From positions 2,795,501 through 2,859,500 of the forward strand of contig NC_007722.1 in assembly GCF_000013005.1 (NCBI RefSeq): a stretch of 64,000 nt of DNA, read 5' to 3'. This stretch comes from Erythrobacter litoralis HTCC2594. GTDB taxonomy: Bacteria; Pseudomonadota; Alphaproteobacteria; Sphingomonadales; Sphingomonadaceae. The notes beneath the pieces are model-generated. The model saw only the letters and a program-made list of their open reading frames with translations. It had not been told where the DNA came from and made no database searches. Both the position numbers and the translations under genes were made by a program. Positions 1 to 9,125 of the stretch are shown here, piece after piece. Every line of letters begins with the position of its first letter. Within the stretch, counting starts at the first letter, position 1.

Positions 1-2156
1 TGTCGCGCAATGTCGCCGGTCTTACCATCCAGAACCTCGGCCCGGGCCAGAGCCAGGTCGCCGTGCGCGGTGTTTCCGCCGGCCAGGTCGTGCGCGACCA
101 GCCGGGCGTGAAGGAACAGGTGGGCGTTTATCTCGATGAATCGGTGATTTCGCTCTCGCTGTTTACGCCCGATCTCGACCTGTTCGACCTCAACCGCGTC
201 GAGACGCTGCGCGGCCCGCAGGGTACGCTGTTCGGTTCCGGTTCGGTGGGCGGTACCATCCGCTATATCACCAACCAGCCGACCCCGGGCATCGTCGAAG
301 GCACCGTGGAGGCGAACTTCAACGTCCTCGAAAGCGGCGATATCGGCGCGCACCTGAAGGGCGCGGTCAACGTTCCGCTGCTGGGTGACACGATCACCGC
401 CCGCGCTGTGGGCTACTATACCGAATATGCCGGCTTCATCGACGCGCTCGGCCCGGGAGGCGGCGAAGACATCAATGACGGTCGTCGCTACGGCGGCCGC
501 GTCGCAGTACGGGTCGATACCGGCGAGGGCGTGAGCTTTACGCCGCGCATCCTCTACCAGAAGGTCGAGGCCGACGGCTTCAACCGGCAGGAGATCTTCA
601 ACCTCTTCGCCAATCCGTTCACGACTACCCGGCCCCCGGTCCAACTGGGCGAACGCGAGCAATATCTGCGCCTGCAGGAAGCGTTCGAGGACGAAACCTT
701 CCTGTTCGACATCGTCGCCGAAGCCGAACTGGGTCCGGTCACGCTGACCTCCGTCAGCACCTATATCAACCGCGACATCTTGGTCAGCCGCGATGCCAGC
801 GCGTTGACCGGCTCGGTCTCGGTCGATCTCGGCTATCCGCCTGTGGCGGTGCTGCTGCCGTCGAACCTTCGCGATACGACCGATCTCGAAACGGTCACGC
901 AGGAAGTGCGGCTCGCCTCCAACACCGACGGCCGCTTCCAGTGGCTGGTCGGCGCGTTCTATTCGGAAGTCGATCGCGTTTACACGCAGCGCCTGCCGAC
1001 TCCGGGCTATGCGGCGTTTACGGACGCCACACTGGGTGCAGGCACTTCGGCGGCGGTGGCCAACGGCTTCCCGAACCTCGATTCTCCGTTCAACTCGGAC
1101 CTGCCCTACGACATCAGCCAAATCGCGGTTTTCGGCGAGGCTAGCTTCGAAGTGACCGACGCGCTGACCATCACCGCGGGCGGGCGCTACTACGATTTCG
1201 AGGAAACCCGCACGATCACCACCGGCGGCCTGTTCGCCAATGGCGATAGCGGCGTGGTCGACGAAACCTCGTCCGACGGGTTCACCCCGCGACTTCTGCT
1301 GAGCTACGAAGTGAATCCCAACGTTACCGTCAACGCGCAGGCGTCGCGCGGCTTCCGTCTCGGCGGGGTCAACGATCCGCTCAACGTGCCGCTTTGTAAT
1401 GCACAGGATCTGGCCCTGTTCGGTGGCTTCCAGGACTACGACGACGAGACGCTGTGGAACTACGAACTCGGCGTGAAAACGCAGGGCCGCAATTTCACGT
1501 TCAACGCCGCCGGGTTCTACAACGATATCAGCAATCTGCAGGTGACGCTCGATGCGGGCAGCTGCTCCTCCCGCATCGTGTTCAACGTGCCCGATGCCCA
1601 CACGATGGGGATCGAAGCGGAGTTGGGCATCAGCCCTGCCGAAGGTCTCAACTTCAACCTGTCGGGCAGCTGGATCGAGGCCGAATTCGACACCACCCTG
1701 CCGGGAGCGCTCGCGGTTGCAACCGGTATCCGCGAAGGCAACCGCCTGCCATCGGTGCCGGAATTCCAGCTCTCCGCCTCGGGCAGTTACGAATGGCCGG
1801 TTTCGGACAATGCCGATGCCTATTTCGCGGCATCCTTCACCCATGTCGGATCGCGCTATACCCAGCCGGCCGACCAGGAAAACAACCCGCGCACCTTCGT
1901 GCACGGACTGCCGTTTGCAGGTGCGCCGGCGACCGCATCGACCACGGTCGACCTGCTGCTCGACGATTACCAGCTGATCAATCTCAGCGCGGGGATCGAT
2001 TTCGACAGCGGGCTCAGCTTCGTGATCTATGCCAACAATATCCTCGACGAGAATGCGCTGCTGTCGTTCGACCGCGAGCGCGGGGGACGTGCGCGCCTGG
2101 GCTATCGCATCGGCCAGCCGAGGACTTTCGGGATCACGGCGCGCCAGACGTTCTGA
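1..2156 (+). CDS. TonB-dependent receptor, 5' end cut off by the window
   Basis: Outer-membrane beta-barrel receptor for TonB-driven uptake; the substrate cannot be told from sequence. The frame is open from base 3, so the signal peptide and TonB box lie outside the window. What remains begins inside the plug domain (RGVSAGQVV, then LRGPQGTLFGSGSVGGTIRY, the typical plug signature) and runs through about 600 residues of alternating barrel strands. It ends in a strand closing with Phe (GITARQTF), as outer-membrane proteins usually do. The plug wording resembles the large receptor families expanded in sphingomonads. A strong hairpin follows the stop. Family assignment is firm; substrate is unknown. 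Confidence 0.93.
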   Translation, partial: SRNVAGLTIQNLGPGQSQVAVRGVSAGQVVRDQPGVKEQVGVYLDESVISLSLFTPDLDLFDLNRVETLRGPQGTLFGSGSVGGTIRYITNQPTPGIVEGTVEANFNVLESGDIGAHLKGAVNVPLLGDTITARAVGYYTEYAGFIDALGPGGGEDINDGRRYGGRVAVRVDTGEGVSFTPRILYQKVEADGFNRQEIFNLFANPFTTTRPPVQLGEREQYLRLQEAFEDETFLFDIVAEAELGPVTLTSVSTYINRDILVSRDASALTGSVSVDLGYPPVAVLLPSNLRDTTDLETVTQEVRLASNTDGRFQWLVGAFYSEVDRVYTQRLPTPGYAAFTDATLGAGTSAAVANGFPNLDSPFNSDLPYDISQIAVFGEASFEVTDALTITAGGRYYDFEETRTITTGGLFANGDSGVVDETSSDGFTPRLLLSYEVNPNVTVNAQASRGFRLGGVNDPLNVPLCNAQDLALFGGFQDYDDETLWNYELGVKTQGRNFTFNAAGFYNDISNLQVTLDAGSCSSRIVFNVPDAHTMGIEAELGISPAEGLNFNLSGSWIEAEFDTTLPGALAVATGIREGNRLPSVPEFQLSASGSYEWPVSDNADAYFAASFTHVGSRYTQPADQENNPRTFVHGLPFAGAPATASTTVDLLLDDYQLINLSAGIDFDSGLSFVIYANNILDENALLSFDRERGGRARLGYRIGQPRTFGITARQTF

Positions 2157-2174
2157 CCGCGGCGACACACAAAG

Positions 2175-2208
2175 AAGGGGCCGGGCAGCATCTGCTTCCC
2201 GGCCCCTT
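2175..2208. terminator. Bidirectional intrinsic terminator between convergent genes
   Basis: An 11-bp perfect stem (AAGGGGCCGGG at 2175-2185 with its complement at 2198-2208) encloses a 12-base loop that can itself fold as GCAG/CTGC. It is followed by TCTTGT on the plus strand and preceded by an A-rich run that would read as U on the minus strand. It lies between the stops of the TonB receptor and the GMC oxidoreductase and could serve both. Confidence 0.8.
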
Positions 2209-2226
2209 TCTTGTCGCTAGTCGCAA

Positions 2227-3834
2227 TCAGGCGAATTGCTTCTCTGCGGCCATCACGAAATCGGCACAGCGTTCGCCGATCATGATGCTGGGCGCATTGG
2301 TGTTGCCGCTGACGATCTTGGGCATGATCGAGGCATCGGCGATCCAAAGCCCTTCGACACCGCGCGCCTTGAGCTTGGTGTCGACAACGGCATCTTCGTC
2401 CGCGCCCATCCGGCAGGTGCCGACGGGATGGTAGACCGTGTCGGCGCGGCTGCGGATCAACTCGTCGAGCGCGGCATCGTCGTTTAGGTCGATGGGATGC
2501 CGGTCGGTCGGCTCATAGGCCTGCATCGCGGCCCCTTCGACGATCCGATGCGACAGGCGCACGCCTTCGCGCATCACGGCGATGTCGCGATCGTCGTCGA
2601 GGAAGTTGGGATCGATGCGCGGACCCTCCGCCGGATCGGCCGAATTGAGCCGAACCGTGCCGCGGCTTTCCGGGCGCAGCACGCAGGCATGAAGCGAGAA
2701 GCCGTGGCCTTTCACTTTCTCGCGACCATGGTCTTCGAGGACAGCCGGGACGAAATGCCATTGCACATCGGGTGACGGCGCATCGGGCATGACCTTCCAG
2801 AACCCGCCGGCCTCGGCATAGGGCGTGGTCATGATCCCGGTACGCAGGCGGCGGTGCTCTATGATCGCTTTCGCCATCCGCGCGGTCCCCTCGAGCGAAT
2901 CGCCGATCGGCACCGTGCTCTTGGTCGCCCAGCCGGAGACGTAATCGATGTGGTCCTGCAACTCGCTCCCGACCGCGGGCTTGTCGATCTTCACTGCGAT
3001 GCCGTGTTCCCTGAGATGGTCGCCCGGGCCTATCCCCGACAGCATCAGGATCTGCGGTGAATTGAACGCGCCGGCAGAGAGGATCACCCCCTTGCGCGCG
3101 GTCAGGATCTCGCGCTTGCTTCCGATGAGTCCGCCGCGCTTGATCGCGACGCCGGTGACCTTGCCGCCATCGATAATCAGGTGCTCGACCAGCGTCCTGG
3201 TGCGGATATCCAGATTGGGCGCCTCGCGGATCGGTTCGATATAGGCGCGCGCTGCGGACCAGCGTTCGCCATTGCGTTGGGTCACCTGGTAGAGGCCGAA
3301 GCCTTCCTGCTTGGCGCCGTTGAAATCCGCGTTGGTCGGTAGCTGGAGCTGCGCCGCAGCTTCGATGAAGGCATGGCTTGTGGGATTGGCGTATTTCTGG
3401 TCGCTGACGAACAGTGGTCCGCCGGCCCCGTGATACTCGTCCGCCCCGCGCTCGTTGGCCTCGGCTTTCTTGAACCAGGGCAACACGTCATCATAGGACC
3501 AGCCATCGCAGCCCATCGCGGCCCAATTGTCGTAATCCCATCTGTGCCCGCGGATATAGACCATGGCGTTGATCGCCGATGATCCGCCTAGCCCCTTCCC
3601 GCGCGGCTGGTAGCCGATCCGGCCATTGAGCCCCTTCTGCGGCACGGTGTCGTAGCGGTAATTGGTGTTCTTGAGCAGGAACGGCATGAAGCCGGGCGTC
3701 TTGACCAGCATGTTGTTGTTGCGCCCGCCCGCTTCGAGCAGGCAGACCTGCCGCGTGCCGTCGACGGCCAGCCGTCCGGCCACCGCGCTGCCTGCACTGC
3801 CGCCGCCGATCACGATGTAGTCGTATTGATTCAC
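2227..3834 (-). CDS. GMC-family FAD-dependent oxidoreductase (choline/alcohol dehydrogenase type)
   Basis: Flavoprotein of 535 aa oxidising an alcohol; substrate not determinable. The N-terminus YDYIVIGGGSAGS is the FAD dinucleotide-binding motif. GLGGSSAINAMVYIRG matches GMC signature 1. Near the C-terminus YHPVGTCRMG carries the catalytic His, and GNTNAPSIMIGER carries the second conserved position. A GTG start at 3834 is chosen because AAGAGGAGA lies about 8 bases upstream and the FAD motif begins at once; the frame stays open further upstream but has no better start. It is the last gene of a minus-strand operon, 25 bases after the hydroxylase gene. A linked hydroxylase and alcohol oxidase suggest successive oxidation of one lipid-like substrate (inference). 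Confidence 0.9.
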   Translation of the reverse strand: MNQYDYIVIGGGSAGSAVAGRLAVDGTRQVCLLEAGGRNNNMLVKTPGFMPFLLKNTNYRYDTVPQKGLNGRIGYQPRGKGLGGSSAINAMVYIRGHRWDYDNWAAMGCDGWSYDDVLPWFKKAEANERGADEYHGAGGPLFVSDQKYANPTSHAFIEAAAQLQLPTNADFNGAKQEGFGLYQVTQRNGERWSAARAYIEPIREAPNLDIRTRTLVEHLIIDGGKVTGVAIKRGGLIGSKREILTARKGVILSAGAFNSPQILMLSGIGPGDHLREHGIAVKIDKPAVGSELQDHIDYVSGWATKSTVPIGDSLEGTARMAKAIIEHRRLRTGIMTTPYAEAGGFWKVMPDAPSPDVQWHFVPAVLEDHGREKVKGHGFSLHACVLRPESRGTVRLNSADPAEGPRIDPNFLDDDRDIAVMREGVRLSHRIVEGAAMQAYEPTDRHPIDLNDDAALDELIRSRADTVYHPVGTCRMGADEDAVVDTKLKARGVEGLWIADASIMPKIVSGNTNAPSIMIGERCADFVMAAEKQFA

Positions 3835-3859
3835 GATGCTCTCCTCTTGAAGGAAAGCG

Positions 3860-4807
3860 TTACGCAGCCTGCTCTGTTCCGGCAATCGGCTTTTCGGCGG
3901 TATCGGACGGCTCGTTGGCCGTGCGCGCGCGCCAGCGATCGCGGATCGTGTCGGATGTGTCGCGGCTGCCGTCATGCGTCCAGCCGGGTTCGCGCAGCAG
4001 GTACCCGAGCTTGTGCCTCCACGGCGCGCGCCAGATATCCTGCGCCATACCGATCCACTCGTGGAAGACCGCCCACAGCAGGTTGAAGCTGCCCAATTGC
4101 TTGACGATGCCGTAGCGGATTTTCTCTTCGCCGGTTTCCGGTTCGAACGTGCCGAACATCTTGTCCCAGACGATGAATACGCCCGCATAGTTGCGGTCGA
4201 GATAGCGCGGATTGGTCGCATGATGGACGCGGTGGTGGCTCGGGGTGTTCATCACCGCTTCGAACCAACGCGGCATGCGGTCGATCGCTTCGGTATGGAT
4301 CCAGAACTGGTAGATCAGGTTGAAGCCCGCGCAGATCGCGATCATCGCCGGGTGGAAGCCGAGAAGGATCAGCGGCAGCGCGAACAGCAGGCCGAAGGTG
4401 AAGGCCCCGGTCCAGCTTTGTCGCAACGCCGTGCTGAGATTGTAGTGCTGGCTCGAGTGATGGTTCACATGGCTCGCCCACATCCAGCGGATGCGGTGCC
4501 CGGCGCGGTGCACCCAGTAATATTTCAGATCGTCGAGTACGAAGCACAGCGGCCAGGCCCACCAGATGGTCCACCATTCGGGCCCCATGTCGAACAGGCG
4601 ATATTCATAGGCTTCGATAAATACGAGCAACGCGAAGCCGCCGAACAGCGCGCCGGCAATGGTGCTGCCGAGGCCGAAAGAAAGACTGACGAGCGTGTCC
4701 TTCGGCTCGTAGGCAGCCGGATTGCGCCGCCAGGCCCAGATCATCTCGATCAGGACCAGCAGCACGAAGCCCGGTACTGCGTATTGAGTCGGCGAAAAGT
4801 CAGGCAT
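3860..4807 (-). CDS. Sterol desaturase / fatty acid hydroxylase family membrane protein
   Basis: A 315-aa integral membrane di-iron enzyme. Histidine boxes are visible as HRAGH, HVNHHSSQH and HHRVHH, the pattern of the fatty acid hydroxylase superfamily, which adds hydroxyl groups or double bonds to lipid substrates. Several hydrophobic segments span the N-terminal half (from FVLLVLIEMIWAW onward) and the middle (FGLLFALPLILLGF). The start overlaps the preceding gene by 8 bases, implying translational coupling, and the GMC oxidoreductase follows after 25 bases. A second, different member of the family lies at 33332-34183. Family sure, substrate unknown. Confidence 0.9.
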   Translation of the reverse strand: MPDFSPTQYAVPGFVLLVLIEMIWAWRRNPAAYEPKDTLVSLSFGLGSTIAGALFGGFALLVFIEAYEYRLFDMGPEWWTIWWAWPLCFVLDDLKYYWVHRAGHRIRWMWASHVNHHSSQHYNLSTALRQSWTGAFTFGLLFALPLILLGFHPAMIAICAGFNLIYQFWIHTEAIDRMPRWFEAVMNTPSHHRVHHATNPRYLDRNYAGVFIVWDKMFGTFEPETGEEKIRYGIVKQLGSFNLLWAVFHEWIGMAQDIWRAPWRHKLGYLLREPGWTHDGSRDTSDTIRDRWRARTANEPSDTAEKPIAGTEQAA

Positions 4808-5204
4808 TGCTGATAGCCTTTAGCCGATTGATCGCGCTCTCCCAATATGCCCCGTCGTCGAGGGCCAGCGTGATTGTGCCAAAACGCCGCTCGCCGCTAT
4901 CGACTGTAAGGACGCCGGATTGCATGTGCGCTTTCGCGGTCGGCCCCAGCACGCGGCCGGCGAACTGGTTGCCGTGCGGCTTGAGTAACAGAATGCGGCC
5001 CGCTCCGTCTTCGAGCAATGCGCCGCGTCCATCGGTGTCGATGCCGAAGCGTATCGCAGCGAAACCGTCGACGGCCTCGTCTGCCGCCAGACGCGCCGTT
5101 TCCTCGCTGTCGATCCGGGGAGACCCTCCGAGCTTCAGCCACATTGCAAGCCCGGCCAGCGCAAGTATGGCAACCAGAGAGCCGACGATTTGAAGCGGTT
5201 CCAT
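4800..5204 (-). CDS. Small membrane-anchored protein of unknown function, hydroxylase operon
   Basis: 134 aa. An N-terminal hydrophobic helix (roughly residues 6-24, IVGSLVAILALAGLAMWLKL) is followed by a soluble domain rich in short beta-type stretches (GRILLLKPHGNQF, RRFGTITLAL). No family recognised. The domain ends with a DDGAYWESAINRL motif. It is the first gene of the operon, overlapping the hydroxylase start by 8 bases, so it probably serves that enzyme, for example as an anchor or accessory (inference). Coding status is supported by the coupling and by the position of the ATG immediately before the hydrophobic helix. Confidence 0.75.
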   Translation of the reverse strand: MEPLQIVGSLVAILALAGLAMWLKLGGSPRIDSEETARLAADEAVDGFAAIRFGIDTDGRGALLEDGAGRILLLKPHGNQFAGRVLGPTAKAHMQSGVLTVDSGERRFGTITLALDDGAYWESAINRLKAISNA

Positions 5205-5299
5205 GCCCTGTCGCTTCGCACGCGCCGCTTACGCTGTCGAGCATGGCTTTTCATTTGGCGACAGGCACGGCAAAAGGCCCGCAACAGGGAGATAGATCG

Positions 5300-6721
5300 A
5301 TGAAGTTTCTTGCTGGCCTCACGGCACTTTCGACCGTGCTCGCGGCCCCGCTTGCCGCGCAGGAGGTCGATCCGATCGCTGCGGTCGAAGCCGAGTCCGA
5401 CCGTACCGAACGCGTTGCGAAGCAGATCTGGGACTGGGCCGAACTCGGCTATCTCGAATTGCGTTCCAGCAACCTGCTGCAGGACGAGCTGCGCGGTGAA
5501 GGCTTCGCCGTGACCGAAGGCGTCGCCGGCATCCCCACGGCGTTCATAGCCGAATGGGGCAGCGGCGGTCCGGTGATCGGGGTGCTGGCCGAATACGACG
5601 CTCTGCCGGGTATCAGCCAGTCGACCTCGGCCAGCCGCGACGTCATGGAAGACAAGGGCGCGGGCCATGCCTGCGGGCACAATCTCTTCGCGGCGGGTTC
5701 GCTGACCGCCGCGATCGCAATCAAGAACTGGCTCGAGAAAACCGGCACGCCGGGCCGCATCCGGCTCTACGGCACGCCCGCCGAGGAAGGCGGCTCGGGC
5801 AAGGTCTATATGACCCGCGAAGGCCTGTTCGACGATGTCGACGTGGCGATCCACTGGCATGCCGCCGATCGCAACAGCGCGGCGGCGCGGACGAGCCTCG
5901 CCAACCGCTCGGCCAAGTTCCGCTTCAAGGGCGTCTCCGCCCATGCCGCCGGCGCGCCGGAACGCGGTCGCAGCGCGCTCGACGGGGTCGAGGCCATGAA
6001 CATGATGGTGAACATGATGCGCGAGCACACCAGCATGGACACCCGCATCCATTACGTGATCACGGAAGGCGGGGCTGCGCCGAACGTGATTCCGGACTTC
6101 GCCGAAGTGTTCTACTACGTGCGTCATTCGGATGCCGACGAAGTGCGCGCCTTGTGGGAGCGATTGGAAGACACCGCCCGCGGTGCGGCGCTGGGCACCG
6201 GTACGGAAGTCGAGTGGGAGATCATCCACGGCAACAATCCGCTGCTGGTAAACGAGACGCTTGCGAAAGTGATGGATGCCAACCTGCGCCGGGTCGGCGG
6301 GGTGCAGTATACCGAGGAAGAGCGCGCCTGGGCAGAAGATATCAGCACCTCCCTCGGCGATGGCGCGATGGCGCTCGAAACTGCGGCTCAGATCCAGCCC
6401 TATGGCAAGACACTCGGCTACGGCTCGACCGATGTCGGCGACGTCTCATGGGCCACGCCGACCGTCGGTGTCCGCACCGCCACCTGGGTTCCCGGCACCA
6501 GCGCCCATAGCTGGCAGGCGGTCGCGGCGAGCGGTCACTCGATTGGGGCCAAGGGCACGCAGGTCGCGGCCAAGGCGATGACCCTGACGGCGATCGACCT
6601 GTTCACCGATCCCGAATTGCGCCGGGCCGCGAAAGAAGAATTCGATGCGTCGCGCGGAGACGACTACCAGTATGTCTCGCTGCTGGGTGACCGCGATCCG
6701 CCGCTCGATTATCGCAATTAG
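5300..6721 (+). CDS. Secreted M20-family amidohydrolase / metallopeptidase
   Basis: 473 aa with a cleavable signal peptide (MKFLAGLTALSTVLAAPLAAQE), so periplasmic. Family M20 enzymes hydrolyse amide bonds with one or two metal ions. Metal ligands and catalytic residues are recognisable: GHACGHN, the Glu pair in AEEGGSGK, and IHWHAAD. The sequence most resembles the AbgB (aminobenzoyl-glutamate hydrolase) branch rather than the dipeptidases, but the substrate is inferred only loosely. The ATG at 5300 is preceded by CAGGGAG and directly begins the signal peptide; the frame is open upstream but without such features. It stands alone, convergent with the phosphatase gene only 9 bases beyond its stop. 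Confidence 0.9.
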   Translation: MKFLAGLTALSTVLAAPLAAQEVDPIAAVEAESDRTERVAKQIWDWAELGYLELRSSNLLQDELRGEGFAVTEGVAGIPTAFIAEWGSGGPVIGVLAEYDALPGISQSTSASRDVMEDKGAGHACGHNLFAAGSLTAAIAIKNWLEKTGTPGRIRLYGTPAEEGGSGKVYMTREGLFDDVDVAIHWHAADRNSAAARTSLANRSAKFRFKGVSAHAAGAPERGRSALDGVEAMNMMVNMMREHTSMDTRIHYVITEGGAAPNVIPDFAEVFYYVRHSDADEVRALWERLEDTARGAALGTGTEVEWEIIHGNNPLLVNETLAKVMDANLRRVGGVQYTEEERAWAEDISTSLGDGAMALETAAQIQPYGKTLGYGSTDVGDVSWATPTVGVRTATWVPGTSAHSWQAVAASGHSIGAKGTQVAAKAMTLTAIDLFTDPELRRAAKEEFDASRGDDYQYVSLLGDRDPPLDYRN

Positions 6722-6730
6722 TCCGGCGTC

Positions 6731-7171
6731 TCAGCCCTTGGCGCGCGCGGCGAACATGTCCATTGCCGGGCGCACCGGGCTTACGTCGTAACCGGCGGCG
6801 CGCGCAGCTTCGGCAATCGCGTCCGGGTCGATACCGGCGCGAGCCTGCGCCAGCGACCACAGCAGTGTCGACCGTGTGCCCGAGCGACAATAGCCGAGCA
6901 CGGTGCCTTCCGAGCCGTCCAGCGCGTCGCGCATCGCCTCGACCTGCGGTTCGCTGAAACCGGCGGAGGTGACGGGAATCGCGACGTAGTAGATCCCCGC
7001 CTCGCGGGCGGCCGACTCGATCTCGGCGCCGTCGGGCTGGTCGGGTTCTTCGCCATCGGGCCGGTTGTTGACGATCAGCGTCACTCCGGCGTCCCGGGCG
7101 GCGGCAATATCGCTTGCCGCGATCTGCGGGCTCGCCAGCATCGACTCGGACAGGCGGCGAAAATCGCTCAT
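6731..7171 (-). CDS. TIGR01244-type (beta-lactamase-hydrolase-like) protein phosphatase
   Basis: 146-aa cytoplasmic protein of the dual-specificity phosphatase fold. The active-site loop CRSGTRST carries the nucleophilic Cys and the Arg of the CX5R phosphatase motif. The N-terminus LIVNNRPDGEEPDQPDGAEI matches the family found alone or fused to sulfur dioxygenase-like domains, which links it to sulfide or rhodanese-type metabolism in other bacteria. The start codon overlaps the TerC stop in an ATGA arrangement, so the two are co-translated. Confidence 0.85.
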   Translation of the reverse strand: MSDFRRLSESMLASPQIAASDIAAARDAGVTLIVNNRPDGEEPDQPDGAEIESAAREAGIYYVAIPVTSAGFSEPQVEAMRDALDGSEGTVLGYCRSGTRSTLLWSLAQARAGIDPDAIAEAARAAGYDVSPVRPAMDMFAARAKG

Positions 7172-7968
7172 GCGGTGGCCTCTATCTCTGTCTTTCGCAG
7201 ACGATTGCGCTTGAAGATGTTGAGGACTTCCACGCCGACCGAGAAGCCCATGGCGGCGTAGATATAGCCTTTGGGAACGTGGAAACCGAAGGCATCGGCC
7301 ACCAGCACCGCGCCGATCATGACCAGGAAGGCGAGCGCCAGCATCACCAGCGTGGGGTTGTTCTCGATGAATTTCGCGAGCGGATCGGCGGCAACCAGCA
7401 TGATGCCGACCGTGATCACCACGGCGGTAACCATGATCGGCAGTTCGTCCGTCATGCCGACCGCGGTCAGGATCGAATCGATCGAGAACACCATGTCGAG
7501 CACGATAATCTGCGCGATCGCCGCGCCGAAGGTGAGCTGGACCGCCTTCTTGTGCTTGTTCAGCACGTCGTCGGAACGCTCTTTCGGCTCCATGTTGTGG
7601 TGGATTTCCTTGGTCGCCTTCCACAGCAGGAACAGGCCGCCGGCAAGCAGGATGAGGTCGCGCCCGGAGAGAGCCGTCTCGAAAGTCGGCTCGCCGTTAT
7701 ATTCGTTGATACCCCCCTGGATCCCGAGGTCGAACAACGGCGTCTGCAGGGTTACCAGCCAGCCGATGAGCGTAAGCAGGCCCAGCCGCATCACCAGCGC
7801 GAGAATCAGGCCGATTCGGCGCGCCCTTTGCTGCTGGTGTTCCGGCAGCTTGTTGGAAATGATCGCGATGAAGATGAGGTTGTCGACGCCGAGGACGACT
7901 TCCAGCACGATCAACGTGAAAAGGGCTGCCCAGGCAGCCGGGTCGGAAAGCAAGGCCATGATATCCAT
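7168..7968 (-). CDS. TerC-family integral membrane protein
   Basis: 266-aa polytopic membrane protein. The N-terminal block ALFTLIVLEVVLGVDNLIFI, with its conserved GVDN acidic membrane motif, and the mirrored later block IVLDMVFSIDSILTAVGM are the two halves of the TerC repeat. TerC proteins are associated with tellurite resistance and with metal (notably manganese) export. A charged loop around residues 115-130 (NMEPKERSDDVLNKHKKA) separates the halves, and the C-terminus ends in a basic tail. It is first in a two-gene operon with the phosphatase (ATGA overlap), divergent from the cold-shock gene. Confidence 0.9.
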   Translation of the reverse strand: MDIMALLSDPAAWAALFTLIVLEVVLGVDNLIFIAIISNKLPEHQQQRARRIGLILALVMRLGLLTLIGWLVTLQTPLFDLGIQGGINEYNGEPTFETALSGRDLILLAGGLFLLWKATKEIHHNMEPKERSDDVLNKHKKAVQLTFGAAIAQIIVLDMVFSIDSILTAVGMTDELPIMVTAVVITVGIMLVAADPLAKFIENNPTLVMLALAFLVMIGAVLVADAFGFHVPKGYIYAAMGFSVGVEVLNIFKRNRLRKTEIEATA

Positions 7969-8241
7969 GGGGGAAGCTCATGCCGGACGGGAAAGCGGCA
8001 ATCAAGCGCTCTAGTGGTAACTTTAGCGGTTATGAATTTGTCACATATTGCGGTGATACTGGCCCCGCACGTTAAATCATTCGCCTAGCGCCGAATTCTC
8101 CGCTATGGTTTGAAGCAATGTGAGTGGGAAATTCCGGGATCGATGCCCGGCATCTCGCTTCCAAAGGACGAAGGAGCATTGCCGTCCAGCTCCTCCGACC
8201 AGAGTGTGATGGGGCGTGCGTGGTAGGGTACTGTTTGAATT
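7969..8241. promoter_or_regulatory. Divergent intergenic region and leader of the cold-shock gene
   Basis: 273 bases separate the divergent terC and cold-shock starts. Within the probable leader two interleaved pairings compete: GGACG (8166-8170) with CGTCC (8083+100, i.e. 8183-8187), and GGAGC (8173-8177) with GCTCC (8189-8193). The cold-shock ATG has only a weak upstream GGG-containing site. This would fit leader-controlled translation, but no promoter could be assigned with confidence. Confidence 0.3.
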
Positions 8242-9003
8242 ATGGGTTACGATAAAGGGCGCCGTCGCGGCAGGGACAAGCGAGACGGCTTCGGCGAAGA
8301 CGGTTTCGATCCTTTCGGTGGCGGCGGCGATTTCGGCGGTCCTCCGCCTGATCGTTTCGGAGGCGGAGGCGCCGGCTACGGAGATCGTGGCGGCGGCGGT
8401 TTTGGCGATCGCGATGGCGGCGGTCGTGGCGGTTTCGGGGGCGGACCCCGTGGCGGCGGCGGCGGTCCTCGCGGCGGCGGCGGCGGTGGTGGTGGTTTCG
8501 ACCGCATGCCTCCCCAGGTTGTCGGAACCGGCAAGGGCACGGTGAAATTTTTCAACGGCCAGAAAGGTTTCGGCTTCATCCAGCAGGAAGGTGGCGGAGA
8601 AGATGTGTTCGTGCACATCAGTGCTGTCGAACGCGCCGGACTGGATGGCCTTGCCGAAGGCCAAGAGCTCGAATTCAACCTCGTCGATCGCGGCGGAAAG
8701 GTCTCCGCTCAGGATCTGCAGGTCGTCGGCGACGTTATCGCGGTCGAATCGCGCGACTCGGGCCCGCCCAAGCGCGAACTGACCGGCGAGAAAGCGACCG
8801 GCACGGTCAAGTTCTTCAACTCGATGAAGGGTTTCGGCTTCCTCGTTCGCGACGACGGCCAGCCCGATGCATTCGTGCACATCAGCGCGGTCGAACGCTC
8901 GGGCCTGTCCGGCATCGACGAAGGCGAGCGTTACGAGTTCGACCTCGAAGTCGATCGACGCGGCAAGTATTCGGCGGTCAATCTCGTGCCTGTTCAAGAG
9001 TGA
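8242..9003 (+). CDS. Cold-shock protein with glycine-rich N-terminus and two CSD domains
   Basis: 253 aa, binding single-stranded nucleic acid as an RNA chaperone. Residues 1 to about 90 are Gly/Arg/Asp/Phe-rich (RGG-like), then come two cold-shock domains. The first has [15 protein letters not shown] and [10 protein letters not shown]; the second has [15 protein letters not shown] and [10 protein letters not shown], the canonical RNP1 and RNP2 motifs. A Lys/Glu-rich linker joins them. Alphaproteobacterial double-CSD proteins are common, but the long disordered RGG-like arm at the front is less usual and may mediate RNA binding or condensation (inference). The ATG opens the only reading frame with these domains. 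An intrinsic terminator follows. Confidence 0.92.
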   Translation: MGYDKGRRRGRDKRDGFGEDGFDPFGGGGDFGGPPPDRFGGGGAGYGDRGGGGFGDRDGGGRGGFGGGPRGGGGGPRGGGGGGGGFDRMPPQVVGTGKGTVKFFNGQKGFGFIQQEGGGEDVFVHISAVERAGLDGLAEGQELEFNLVDRGGKVSAQDLQVVGDVIAVESRDSGPPKRELTGEKATGTVKFFNSMKGFGFLVRDDGQPDAFVHISAVERSGLSGIDEGERYEFDLEVDRRGKYSAVNLVPVQE

Positions 9004-9060
9004 CCCGGCTTTGCGCTCATCCCATTTGACCGGGGTTGAGCGACAATCTAAACAGCGCGA

Positions 9061-9088
9061 AATGGCGGCCTCGTTTGGGGCCGCCATT
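9061..9088 (+). terminator. Intrinsic terminator after the cold-shock gene
   Basis: AATGGCGGCC (9061-9070) pairs with GGCCGCCATT (9079-9088), a 10-bp perfect stem with an 8-base loop, followed by TCCCTTTG. It lies 58 bases beyond the cold-shock stop and just before argD, so it separates the two transcripts. Confidence 0.75.
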
Positions 9089-9125
9089 TCCCTTTGAGCC
9101 GAAACAGTTTCGAGGAATTGCCACG

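Noticed and set aside
8077..9087. Antisense frame across the cold-shock gene
   Set aside because: Low-complexity Ala/Thr-rich shadow of the glycine-rich and CSD coding sequence on the plus strand.
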